In this document: positions 1 through 7,189 of the stretch, one piece after another
Position numbering within the stretch: position 1 is the first letter of the stretch
Layout: the number at the start of each line of letters is the position of its first letter
Origin: Amycolatopsis regifaucium
GTDB taxonomy: Bacteria; Actinomycetota; Actinomycetes; Mycobacteriales; Pseudonocardiaceae
Reading direction: 5' to 3'
DNA: 64,000 bases
Assembly: GCF_001613935.1 (NCBI RefSeq)
Contig: NZ_LQCI01000014.1
Location: 131,383-195,382 of the forward strand
Notes under the pieces: generated by a model
Told to the model about the DNA's origin: nothing
Seen by the model: only the letters and a program-made list of their open reading frames with translations
Database searches by the model: none
Made by a program: the position numbers and the translations under genes

Positions 1-93
1 TTCTCCCAGCCCGGCCGCGAGGTGACCGTTCCCGAGCCGATGCCGAAGTGGGACTGGGGCAACCGGCCGCCCTGGCGACCCCCCGCCGCTTGA
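1..93 (+). CDS. C-terminal end of an unidentified protein (partial)
   Basis: An open frame runs from the window edge to a TGA and encodes 30 residues ending in KWDWGNRPPWRPPAA. The tail is rich in Pro, Trp and Arg. The gene starts outside the window, so no family can be assigned. It converges on the amidohydrolase, and a strong hairpin separates the two 3' ends, which supports this being a real gene end. Identity is unknown. Confidence 0.45.
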   Translation, partial: FSQPGREVTVPEPMPKWDWGNRPPWRPPAA

Positions 94-177
94 GCCGGTC
101 ATAGTGGGGCGGTCGTGAAGGAGGCCGCCGTGATCCGAGTGGACGGCAGGCCCCCGCGAGACGCCTACGAAGCGCTC

Positions 178-241
178 CGCATTTCGTCCTCTGAATGCGA
201 TCCATGCGCGTGCCACTACCGCATTCAGAGGACGAAACGCG
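178..241. terminator. 22-bp inverted repeat between convergent genes (TCCTCTGAA family)
   Basis: The arms 178-199 and 220-241 pair over 22 bases with one G-T type mismatch and a 20-nt loop. The core of the arm is GTCCTCTGAATGCG. The element sits between the stop of the partial + gene and the stop of the - strand amidohydrolase, so a bidirectional terminator is likely. No U-tract follows, which is common in high-GC actinomycetes. A relative of this sequence occurs at 35753-35803. Confidence 0.7.
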
Positions 242-244
242 GGG

Positions 245-1780
245 TCAGCAACAGCAGCCCCGGCGGGCCAGTGACCGGATCCGCGCGTTCGCGGCCGTGG
301 CGGCCGGCCGGTTCGCGGCGGCCTCGACGGCGTCGAGCATCCGCTGCCGCGTCGTCTTGTCGAGGACGCGGCCACGGGTGATCACCAGGTCGATCTTCGC
401 GACATTGCGGATGTCGGCGGCCGGGTTCGCCTCCAGCAGCACGAGATCCGCCTCCTTCCCCGCCGTGACCGTGCCCGATGTGTGCTCCCTGCCGAGGAAC
501 TTCGCCGCGTCACCGGTGACGGTCTTCAACGCCTGCACCGGCGAAAGCCCGGCCTCGACCAGGAACGCGAGTTCCTCGTGCAGCCCACTGCCGGGGAAGG
601 TGTAGGGGTTGAGGCAGTCGGTTCCGCCGATGATCCCGACACCGGCCTCGTGCGCGACACCGACCAGCCGGAGCGTGTCCTGGTAATACCGCTCCTGCAG
701 GGCGATTTCCGACAACGTCTTCGGCGCGAATCGTTCGATGCCCACGGCCCAGCTCTCGCGGATGTCGGCGGGCACGTATTTCAGCCGCGGGTCCCGCTGG
801 TGGGTTCCGGCGGGCTGCGTGACGATCCGGTTGATCGTCAGCGTCGGGGAATGCCAGGTGCCGTTGCGCCGAAGCCTGCCGAAATAGGACCACGCCACGG
901 TGGGGCTGTAGGTGGAGACCGACTCGAACTCCAGTCGGCGCGCCAGGTTGAAGAAGTCGCGCGGCGCCGCCGGGTCGAAGGGCGTCGCCGCCAACCTGGC
1001 GAGGATCTCGTCGCGCCGGGACGAACAGTGGATGGACACCCCGAAGAAGTGCTCGAAACTGTGCTGGCCGAGATCGCTCGCGTCGAAGTGGGAGACCTTG
1101 TACGGCCAGTGTCCCGAGAACCTCAGGCCCTGGTGGCGGACCTCGTCCGCGACCGCGCGCAAGGCCTCGGCGCCCAGGTAGGAGTAGATCTTGACGAACT
1201 CCGCGCCCGCCGTCTTCTCCGCGCGGACGGCCGCGCGCGCCTCGGCATCGGTCGACACCTGGATCACCGGCGGGCCCAGCAGCGTGACCGGCCCGTCGAC
1301 TATCCCGCTCCCGACCACGAGGCGCGGGCCGAGCAGCTCACCGCGTTCGATCCGGTCCCTGGTCGCGCGGTTCTCCGCGTAGCCCCACATCTCGCGGCCA
1401 CCCGTGACGCCGTGCACCAGGTGCAGCGGCGGAACGATCTCTTCCAGATCCGCGCCGTGGGTGTGCATGTCCCACAGGCCGGGGATGAGGTACTTGCCGC
1501 GGCCGTCGATCACTCTCGCGACACCGGTGTCCGGCACCTGGCCGGAAGTACCGACCCAGGCGATCCGGTCGCCGACGAGCACGACGGAGACATCGCGGCG
1601 AGGAGCCGAACCCGTGCCGTCGATCAGCGTGACCCGCGTGATGACGACGATCTCGTCCGCGGCCGGCTCGCTCGCGGCCGCGGTGGTCGTGCCGGACAAC
1701 AGTCCGGAGAGCGCCACGCCGGTGCCGCTCGCGGCCAGCCATCTCAGGAACTCGCGCCTGTTGGATCCCGCTTCGGCCAT
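245..1780 (-). CDS. Tat-exported amidohydrolase family protein
   Basis: The protein has 511 residues. The N-terminus SNRREFLRWLAASG followed by a hydrophobic stretch is a twin-arginine signal, so export across the membrane is expected. The metal-dependent amidohydrolase fold shows as the GLWDMHTHG strand-1 HxH motif near residue 105, further conserved His residues (SGHWPY, HSFEHF), GGTDCLNPY, and the C-terminal composite-domain signature GKEADLVLL. This resembles the imidazolonepropionase/prolidase-like branch, which hydrolyses C-N bonds in cyclic or peptide substrates. The substrate cannot be told from sequence. It lies downstream of pfp on the same strand, with a hairpin between them, so it is probably transcribed separately. 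Confidence 0.85.
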   Translation of the reverse strand: MAEAGSNRREFLRWLAASGTGVALSGLLSGTTTAAASEPAADEIVVITRVTLIDGTGSAPRRDVSVVLVGDRIAWVGTSGQVPDTGVARVIDGRGKYLIPGLWDMHTHGADLEEIVPPLHLVHGVTGGREMWGYAENRATRDRIERGELLGPRLVVGSGIVDGPVTLLGPPVIQVSTDAEARAAVRAEKTAGAEFVKIYSYLGAEALRAVADEVRHQGLRFSGHWPYKVSHFDASDLGQHSFEHFFGVSIHCSSRRDEILARLAATPFDPAAPRDFFNLARRLEFESVSTYSPTVAWSYFGRLRRNGTWHSPTLTINRIVTQPAGTHQRDPRLKYVPADIRESWAVGIERFAPKTLSEIALQERYYQDTLRLVGVAHEAGVGIIGGTDCLNPYTFPGSGLHEELAFLVEAGLSPVQALKTVTGDAAKFLGREHTSGTVTAGKEADLVLLEANPAADIRNVAKIDLVITRGRVLDKTTRQRMLDAVEAAANRPAATAANARIRSLARRGCCC

Positions 1781-1857
1781 GAAAACCCCGCCCTTCCACC
1801 CAGATCCCCCGGAGTGGCCGATTCAACTCGCCGCGAGGTCGAAGCCGCAAGGTCGGC

Positions 1858-1899
1858 GAAGGCCCCCTACCCAAGATCAGCACGGAGTAAGGGGCCTTC
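1858..1899. terminator. Hairpin downstream of pfp (AAGGCCCC family)
   Basis: GAAGGCCCCCTAC (1858-1870) pairs with GTAAGGGGCCTTC (1887-1899), 13 bases with one mismatch and a 16-nt loop. It lies just past the pfp stop codon and upstream of the amidohydrolase start, which fits a pfp terminator. Its core matches the other AAGGCCCC palindromes in this window. Confidence 0.6.
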
Positions 1900-1913
1900 T
1901 TCCGAAACACCGC

Positions 1914-2939
1914 TCAGCCGAAGAAGACTTCGGCCTCTTCGTACCGCTCGACCGGGACGGTCTTCAGTTCGGCGGTCGCCTCGGCGAGCTTGACGCGGAC
2001 GATGTCCGTGCCACGCAACGCGACCATCACCCCGAAGTCGCCGTCGGCGACGGCGTCGACCGCGTTGAGCCCGAATCGGGTGGCGAGCACGCGGTCGTAG
2101 GCCGTCGGGGTGCCGCCGCGCTGGACGTGCCCGAGCACGACCGCGCGGGACTCCTTGCCGGTGCGCGCCGCGATCTCGTCGGCGAGCCAGGTGCCGATGC
2201 CACCGAGCCGGACGTGCCCGAAGGCGTCCTTCTCACCGGTCAGCAGCTTCTCCTCGCCGCCTTCAGGCAGCGCGCCCTCGGCGACGACGATGATCGGCGC
2301 GTACTCCTTCTCGAACCGGCGCTCGACCCACGAGACGACCTGGTCGACGTTGAAGTGCCGCTCCGGCACCAGGATCACGCTCGCGCCGCCGGCCAGGCCG
2401 GAGTGCAGCGCGATCCAGCCCGCGTGCCGTCCCATGACCTCGACGACCAGCGCGCGGTGGTGCGATTCGGCCGTGGTGTGCAGCCGGTCGATGGCTTCGG
2501 TGGCGATCGAGACGGCCGTGTCGAAGCCGAAGGTGTAGTCGGTGGCGCCGAGGTCGTTGTCGATCGTCTTGGGCACGCCGACGACACCGACGCCGTCATC
2601 GGTGAGCCGCTTCGCGACGCCGAGCGTGTCCTCGCCGCCGATCGCGATCAGCGCGTCGACCTGCTGCTCGGCGAGCACGGCCTTGATCTTGTCGACGCCG
2701 CCGTCGACCTTGTACGGGTTGGTCCGCGAGGAGCGCAGGATGGTGCCGCCGCGGGTGAGGATGTCCTCGACGTCGTTCAGGCCGAGCGGACGGCTGTCCC
2801 CGGTGAGGGGACCGTTCCAGCCGTTGCGGAACCCGACGACGTCCCAGCCGTGCACCTCGATGCCCTTGCGCACCACAGCGCGGATCACCGCGTTGAGCCC
2901 CGGGCAGTCGCCACCGCCGGTCAGCACACCGACACGCAT
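1914..2939 (-). CDS. pfp: Pyrophosphate-type 6-phosphofructokinase
   Basis: The 341-residue PfkA-family enzyme phosphorylates fructose 6-phosphate in glycolysis. The nucleotide/PPi-binding GGGDCPGLN lies at residues 8-16 and the catalytic TIDND at 125-129. Two donor-specificity positions are diagnostic: Asp104 (in GGEDT) and Lys124 (in PKTIDND). ATP-dependent enzymes have Gly at both, whereas Asp/Lys marks PPi-dependent members such as the A. methanolica enzyme. PPi use would make the step reversible. The start is set by GGAGG six bases before ATG. It is divergent from the DAHP synthase unit across a 137-bp gap to the leader peptide. Donor choice is inferred, not measured. Confidence 0.92.
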   Translation of the reverse strand: MRVGVLTGGGDCPGLNAVIRAVVRKGIEVHGWDVVGFRNGWNGPLTGDSRPLGLNDVEDILTRGGTILRSSRTNPYKVDGGVDKIKAVLAEQQVDALIAIGGEDTLGVAKRLTDDGVGVVGVPKTIDNDLGATDYTFGFDTAVSIATEAIDRLHTTAESHHRALVVEVMGRHAGWIALHSGLAGGASVILVPERHFNVDQVVSWVERRFEKEYAPIIVVAEGALPEGGEEKLLTGEKDAFGHVRLGGIGTWLADEIAARTGKESRAVVLGHVQRGGTPTAYDRVLATRFGLNAVDAVADGDFGVMVALRGTDIVRVKLAEATAELKTVPVERYEEAEVFFG

Positions 2940-3061
2940 CAGAAGCCTCCGTCTTGTGTTCCATAGAGATGACAGTCACATGTCCCGACGCCAGGGTAGC
3001 GGCAGTTCTCTGGATCGGTGCAGGGCGGACCACCTCGGAAATCGGTCCACGGCGGCGGATG

Positions 3062-3077
3062 TGCTAGCTTGGCGTCG
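3062..3077 (+). promoter_or_regulatory. Extended -10 promoter giving a leaderless aro leader transcript
   Basis: TGCTAGCTT matches the extended -10 pattern TGnTAnnnT (hexamer at 3065-3070). Transcription would start about seven bases downstream, at or next to the GTG of the leader peptide, so the leader would be translated from a leaderless mRNA. No convincing -35 hexamer is present. Confidence 0.45.
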
Positions 3078-3142
3078 TGCAGCGCTATTTCTGGTTTACG
3101 AAGCCGGCCCCGGGTGGGCACGGCGGCGTGAACCTGCGCTGA
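3077..3142 (+). CDS. Putative aromatic-amino-acid leader peptide upstream of DAHP synthase
   Basis: A 21-codon ORF starts at GTG and begins MQRYFWFTKPAP. Codons 4-7 encode Tyr-Phe-Trp-Phe, which covers all three end products of the pathway opened by the following gene. It ends 80 nt before the DAHP synthase start, and the gap holds two strong hairpins with a competing pairing option. This is the layout of a ribosome-mediated attenuator. A Phe-rich leader peptide of this kind has been described for aroF in Corynebacterium glutamicum. The start is inferred from its position about seven bases after a -10 element. There is no Shine-Dalgarno, so translation would be leaderless. Confidence 0.65.
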   Translation: MQRYFWFTKPAPGGHGGVNLR

Positions 3143-3150
3143 CCACCACC

Positions 3151-3175
3151 CCGAGCCGGAATCGCACCGGCTCGG
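3151..3175 (+). promoter_or_regulatory. Attenuator hairpin 1 in the aro leader
   Basis: CCGAGCCGG (3151-3159) and CCGGCTCGG (3167-3175) form a perfect 9-bp stem with a 7-nt loop. The 3' arm could alternatively pair with AGCCGG at 3102-3107 inside the leader ORF, a segment lying just 3' of the Tyr-Phe-Trp-Phe codons. Ribosome position could therefore select between structures. The switching is inference. Confidence 0.5.
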
Positions 3176-3183
3176 CGAGTTCC

Positions 3184-3222
3184 CGCGGGTCGGTATCCCT
3201 TTCGAAAGGACCCAGACCCGCG
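3184..3222 (+). promoter_or_regulatory. Shine-Dalgarno-sequestering hairpin before DAHP synthase
   Basis: CGCGGGTC (3184-3191) pairs perfectly with GACCCGCG (3215-3222), which abuts the ATG. Inside it, CCTTTCGAAAGG forms a second stem that buries the GAAAGGA Shine-Dalgarno (3204-3210). Folded, the element would block ribosome access to the structural gene. It could act as the output of the leader-peptide attenuator at translation, or by premature termination. Confidence 0.5.
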
Positions 3223-4299
3223 ATGTCTCCCTCCGCCGCCACCCTCATCGCCCTCGACGGCCACCGCACTTCGGCCGTCAATCCGCTGCTGTCGCCCGCC
3301 ATGCTGCGGCACGAGCATCCGATGACGGAAGAAATCGCCGAGACCGTCCTAGCCGGGCGGGCCTCGGCCGTCGACATCCTCGACGGCCGGGACGACCGGC
3401 TCCTCGTCGTCGTCGGACCCTGCTCGGTGCACGACGCGGACGCCGCGCTCGACTACGCCCGCCGCTTGGCCGCGAAGGCCGAAGAACACCGTCGTGACCT
3501 GCACATCGTCATGCGCGTGTACTTCGAAAAGCCGCGGACGACGCTCGGCTGGAAGGGCCTGATCAACGACCCCGGCCTCGATGGCACCTACGAGGTCAAC
3601 CACGGCCTGCGGATGGCGCGCAAGCTGCTGCTCGACGTCTCCGCGCTCGGCCTGCCGGTCGGCTGCGAATTCCTCGACCCGATCACCCCGCAGTTCATCG
3701 CCGACACCGTGACCTGGGGTTCCATCGGCGCGCGGACCGCCGCGAGCCAGGTGCACCGGCAGCTGTGCAGCGCGCTGTCGATGCCGGTGGGGATCAAGAA
3801 CTCGACCGAGGGCGACGTCCAGGTCGCCGTCGACGCCACCCGCGCGGCCGGCGCGAGCCACGTGTTCGCCGGCATCAACCCCGACGGGCTCGCCGCGCTG
3901 ATCACCACCGCCGGGAACGAGGACTGCCACGTGATCCTGCGCGGCAGTGCCGCCGGGCCGAACTACGACCCCGAGACGGTGGCCGACACCCTGGCGCGGC
4001 TGGCGAAGGCGGGCCTGCCGGAGCGGGTGATCATCGACGCGAGCCATGGCAACAGCGCGAAGGACCACGTGCGGCAGGCTTCGGTCGTCCGCGAACTCGC
4101 GGGGCGGATCGGTGCCGGTGAGCGGGGCATCGCGGGGCTGATGCTGGAGAGTTTCCTGGTGGAGGGGCGCCAGGACCTGACGCTGGGCGAAGCCGCTTCG
4201 CTGACCTACGGGCAGTCGATCACCGACGCCTGCCTCGGGTGGGAGACGACGGCTGAACTGCTGGACACGCTGGCGGCGGCTGTCGACTCACGCCGCTGA
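3223..4299 (+). CDS. aroF: Class I 3-deoxy-7-phosphoheptulonate (DAHP) synthase
   Basis: The 358-residue enzyme condenses phosphoenolpyruvate and erythrose 4-phosphate in the first step of the shikimate pathway. Class I (AroF/G/H type) motifs are clear: GPCSVHD, RVYFEKPRTTLGWKG, GCEFLDPITPQ, GARTAASQVHR, GIKNSTEGD, and the terminal DASHGNSAKDH and GLMLESFLVEG. The length is typical. ATG 3223 is chosen because it follows GAAAGGA and starts just before the family's N-terminal region; the frame is open further upstream but shows no homologous residues. Mycobacteria carry a class II enzyme at the equivalent position beside RNase AS. Regulation is probably by the upstream leader peptide. Confidence 0.95.
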   Translation: MSPSAATLIALDGHRTSAVNPLLSPAMLRHEHPMTEEIAETVLAGRASAVDILDGRDDRLLVVVGPCSVHDADAALDYARRLAAKAEEHRRDLHIVMRVYFEKPRTTLGWKGLINDPGLDGTYEVNHGLRMARKLLLDVSALGLPVGCEFLDPITPQFIADTVTWGSIGARTAASQVHRQLCSALSMPVGIKNSTEGDVQVAVDATRAAGASHVFAGINPDGLAALITTAGNEDCHVILRGSAAGPNYDPETVADTLARLAKAGLPERVIIDASHGNSAKDHVRQASVVRELAGRIGAGERGIAGLMLESFLVEGRQDLTLGEAASLTYGQSITDACLGWETTAELLDTLAAAVDSRR

Positions 4300-4311
4300 A
4301 GGCCCCGGCGG

Positions 4312-4368
4312 CTGCAATGAAGGGGCCTTTCATCGCAAATTCTGCGATGAAAGGCCCCTTCATTGCAG
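4312..4368. terminator. 26-bp perfect palindrome between aroF and RNase AS (AAGGCCCC family)
   Basis: The arms 4312-4337 and 4343-4368 are perfectly complementary over 26 bases around a 5-nt AATTC loop. The arm contains ATGAAGGGGCCTTTCAT. It lies between two convergent stop codons and probably terminates both transcripts. No U-tract follows. Confidence 0.8.
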
Positions 4369-4416
4369 AGTAGACGGGGACGGCGGGGCTTCGCGTAGGT
4401 CACGCAGGCCGATCGT

Positions 4417-4902
4417 CTAACGATGCCAGTAGGACTCGATGATCTGCCACCGCTGGTAGTTGTGGCGCGCGTCCGCGAGCGCGTCGTGCTGGTCGTCCGG
4501 GGCCGCCGGGAGCTTCGGCTTGCCCGCGTCCTCCCACCGTTGCCGCAGGTCACGGGTGAACCGCGGCAGCTGACGCGGCAGGGCGGGCATCGGACCCCAC
4601 AGCTGCGCCAGCGCGACGTGGTCGTAGGCGGCGAACCAGGCCCACAGTTCGATCCCGCCGGGCGGCTTGCCGAAGAACTCGAGCAGATCCGTGCGGATCT
4701 TCTCGCGGCTGCGCCACGCCGGGTCGGCGGGCGACGGGAGTTTCGGGAGCACGTTGTCGCGGACCCAGGGGCCGGCCTTGCCGGGGTCGAAATCGGTCGA
4801 GACCGCGTAGAACTCGCGGCCTCTTTCGTCCACGACACCGATCGACACCAGATCGATGGTCACGCCGTCCTCAATGAATTCGGTGTCGTAGAAAAAGCGC
4901 AC
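4417..4902 (-). CDS. Polyadenylate-specific 3'-exoribonuclease AS (RNase AS)
   Basis: The 161-residue DEDDh-type 3'-5' exonuclease resembles M. tuberculosis Rv2179c, which degrades poly(A) tails and single-stranded RNA. Near the N-terminus FYDTEF supplies the first Asp and Glu ligands. The middle has WAWFAAYDHVALAQLWGPMPALP with the second Asp, and HDALADARHN supplies the terminal His-Asp. The length matches the family. GTG 4902 is preferred over the TTG one codon upstream because the family starts M-R-x-F-Y and an AGGG lies seven bases before. It follows plsC on the same strand in the conserved Rv2179c-Rv2182c order. Confidence 0.93.
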   Translation of the reverse strand: MRFFYDTEFIEDGVTIDLVSIGVVDERGREFYAVSTDFDPGKAGPWVRDNVLPKLPSPADPAWRSREKIRTDLLEFFGKPPGGIELWAWFAAYDHVALAQLWGPMPALPRQLPRFTRDLRQRWEDAGKPKLPAAPDDQHDALADARHNYQRWQIIESYWHR

Positions 4903-4922
4903 CAAAGAACCCTAGTGGGCTC

Positions 4923-5684
4923 TCAGCCGACCTTGGTGTCCGGGATACGGGCGACGTCGTGGGCGGACAGCTGCGAGGGCACCTTCGGGCGGATCCCGGC
5001 CTCTTCGGCGGCGAGCAGTTCCTTCGCCTTGGCGGCGTAGATGTCGACGTACTCCTGGCCGGAGAGCTCCATGAGCGCGTACATGATCTCGTCGGTGATG
5101 GACCGCTCGATGAAGCGGTCCCCGGCGAGGCCCTCGTAGCGGGAGAAGTCGAGCGGCTTGCCGAAGCGGATCTCGAGGCGGCGCGGCCACCACATCTTCG
5201 AGCCGATCGGGTTCACCTTGTCGGTGCCGATCATGACCACCGGGATGACGACGCCGCCGGAGTCGAGCGCGATCCGCGCGACGCCGGTCTTGCCCTTGTA
5301 GAGGCGGCCGTCCGGGGAGCGGGTGCCTTCGGGGTAGATGCCGAGGAGGTGGCCTTCACGGACCAGGCGGGTCGCGGTGTCCAGCGCGGCCTGCGCGGCG
5401 TTGCCGCCGGAGCGGTCGATCGGGAACTGGCCGACGCCGGTGAAGAACCACTTCTTCAGCAGGCCCTTGAAGCCCTTTTCGGTGAAATACTCCGATTTGG
5501 CCGGGAAGGTCACCTTGCGCTTGACCCGCAGCGGCATGAAGAAGGAGTCGGCCACCGCGAGATGGTTGCCCGCGAGGATCGCACCGCCGGTCTCGGGGAT
5601 GTTCTCCGCACCGACCACCTTGGTGGGCCACAGCGCCTTGAGCAGTGGCCCGATAAACACGTGTTTCATGAGCCAGTACAGCAC
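4923..5684 (-). CDS. 1-acyl-sn-glycerol-3-phosphate acyltransferase family protein (PlsC)
   Basis: The 253-residue membrane-associated acyltransferase should acylate lysophosphatidic acid or a related lyso-lipid with acyl-CoA. The HX4D catalytic motif appears as NHLAVAD near residue 40, and the acceptor-binding EGTRSPDGRLYKGKTG block near residue 120. An N-terminal hydrophobic/amphipathic helix suits membrane association. The GTG start is supported by GGAGGAG eight bases upstream. The gene ends 20 bp before the RNase AS gene, so the two probably share a transcript. Its counterpart in M. tuberculosis appears to be Rv2182c. The exact lipid acceptor is not evident. Confidence 0.9.
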   Translation of the reverse strand: MLYWLMKHVFIGPLLKALWPTKVVGAENIPETGGAILAGNHLAVADSFFMPLRVKRKVTFPAKSEYFTEKGFKGLLKKWFFTGVGQFPIDRSGGNAAQAALDTATRLVREGHLLGIYPEGTRSPDGRLYKGKTGVARIALDSGGVVIPVVMIGTDKVNPIGSKMWWPRRLEIRFGKPLDFSRYEGLAGDRFIERSITDEIMYALMELSGQEYVDIYAAKAKELLAAEEAGIRPKVPSQLSAHDVARIPDTKVG

Positions 5685-5898
5685 TGCGAAAACTCCTCCT
5701 AGCAGCTCAACCCCCGCGCCCGATGGTCAAGACTACGAATCGCGCACCCCCGGCACAACGAAGTCCACCCGGTTACCCGCACCCAGCGACAGATCTCACA
5801 CCCCGTCCGGCCCGATTTGCGATGTGAGCGGGGGCCCACAAGCCGCTCCGCTCGTGCGAACATAGGAGACCTACCCAGCTCTCACGGAAGGCGATCGC

Positions 5899-6669
5899 AT
5901 GGCCGTCCTCGCCGGCGCGGAACCGTTCGCTCACACCGGTTCGACCGAAGCAGGGTTCCTGCTGTGCCACGGCTTCACCGGCACCCCCGCGAGCATGCGG
6001 CCGTGGGGCGACCATCTGGCCGAGGCCGGTTACACCGTGCGCTGCCCGCTCCTTCCCGGGCACGGGACCCGGTGGCAGGACATGAACCGGACAGGCTGGC
6101 AGGACTGGTACGGCACGGTCCGTGAAGAACTCCTGGCCCTCTTCGCGACCTGCGACTCGGTGTTCGTCGCCGGGTTGTCGATGGGCGGGACGCTGACCCT
6201 GCGGCTGGCCGAGGAGTTCGGCGACCGGATCGCCGGGATCGTGCTCGTGAACCCCTCGATCATGACGCTGCGGTGGGACGCCAAACTGCTGCCCGTGCTG
6301 TCGCGGGTCCTGCCCTCGGTGCCCGGCGTGGCCAACGACATCGCGAAGCCGGGCGAAACCGAACTCGCCTACTCCCGGACGCCCGTGCGCGCCGCGGCGA
6401 GTCTCGCCCGATTGTGGCGCGTGACGCGGGCGGACCTGGCGAAGATCACCCAGCCCGTACTGCTGCTCCGCTCGGCCGTCGATCACATCGTGGAGCCGGT
6501 CAACTCCCAGGTGATCCTCGACGGGATCCGCAGCGAGGACGTCACCGAGGTGGTGCTGGAGAACAGCTTCCACGTCGCCACCCAAGACCACGACGCCGGC
6601 CTGATCTTCACGCGTACGGTGGACTTCGCCCGGTCCGTGCGCCGGGCGGGACAGGTGGACGCCGGATGA
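5899..6669 (+). CDS. Alpha/beta-hydrolase, carboxylesterase/monoacylglycerol lipase type
   Basis: The 256-residue alpha/beta-hydrolase resembles the Est30/monoglyceride lipase group. It has LLCHGFTGTPASM near residue 25 (oxyanion hole), the nucleophile elbow GLSMGG near residue 95, an Asp in RSAVDHIVEP, and the catalytic His in NSFHVATQDHD near residue 238. No signal peptide is present, so it should be cytoplasmic and act on short-chain or acylglycerol esters. GGAAGG lies seven bases before the ATG. Its TGA overlaps the ATG of the next gene, implying translational coupling with a membrane protein of unknown role. Confidence 0.88.
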   Translation: MAVLAGAEPFAHTGSTEAGFLLCHGFTGTPASMRPWGDHLAEAGYTVRCPLLPGHGTRWQDMNRTGWQDWYGTVREELLALFATCDSVFVAGLSMGGTLTLRLAEEFGDRIAGIVLVNPSIMTLRWDAKLLPVLSRVLPSVPGVANDIAKPGETELAYSRTPVRAAASLARLWRVTRADLAKITQPVLLLRSAVDHIVEPVNSQVILDGIRSEDVTEVVLENSFHVATQDHDAGLIFTRTVDFARSVRRAGQVDAG

Positions 6670-7169
6670 GCAGAGGCAAGGACGGGCCGGAGGACGTCGA
6701 CGCGACGTTCGCCGAGATCGTGGCCGACCTCCGTGCGGAGGGCGTCGGCCTGTTCCCCGAAGACGACCTGGAGAAACCCGCCGGGAAGACCGCGGAGAAG
6801 CCGGCGGAGAAGACCCCGCGGCCCGAGTCTTCGGAGGCCGAATCCGAACCGGGCTGGCGAGGTGGCGGCACCAGCTGGGACAAGACCCTCTTCGAGGACG
6901 ATCCGGCCGGGTCGAGTGACGACGAGGGCCATTTCGTGCCGCCCGAGCCGCCTCCCCTGCCGCGTCCGCGCAAGGGCGCGTTCGTCGTCCTGCTGTTCTT
7001 CGTGCTCGGCCTGCTGCTCCTGATCGCGCCCAACTTGATCGGCATGGGCACCCGGCTCGGCACCCCGCTCGGCATCCTCGCCCTCGCGACCGCGATCGCG
7101 CTCCTCCTGCTGCGGGTTCGCCAGGGGCCGCCGCCCGGCGCCGATCCGCACAACGGCGCGCAGGTCTGA
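6666..7169 (+). CDS. Small acidic protein with two C-terminal membrane helices
   Basis: This 167-residue protein is not recognised as a named family. The first 100 residues are acidic and low-complexity, with repeated Lys-Pro-Ala-Glu segments (KTAEKPAEKTPRPE) and a Pro-rich linker before the membrane region. Two adjacent hydrophobic helices follow (GAFVVLLFFVLGLLLLIAP and LGILALATAIALLLL). The predicted layout is a cytoplasmic disordered tail anchored by a hairpin. Its ATG overlaps the esterase stop (ATGA). The function is unknown. Confidence 0.75.
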   Translation: MSRGKDGPEDVDATFAEIVADLRAEGVGLFPEDDLEKPAGKTAEKPAEKTPRPESSEAESEPGWRGGGTSWDKTLFEDDPAGSSDDEGHFVPPEPPPLPRPRKGAFVVLLFFVLGLLLLIAPNLIGMGTRLGTPLGILALATAIALLLLRVRQGPPPGADPHNGAQV

Positions 7170-7189
7170 GCTGCCGGACGATTCCGATC

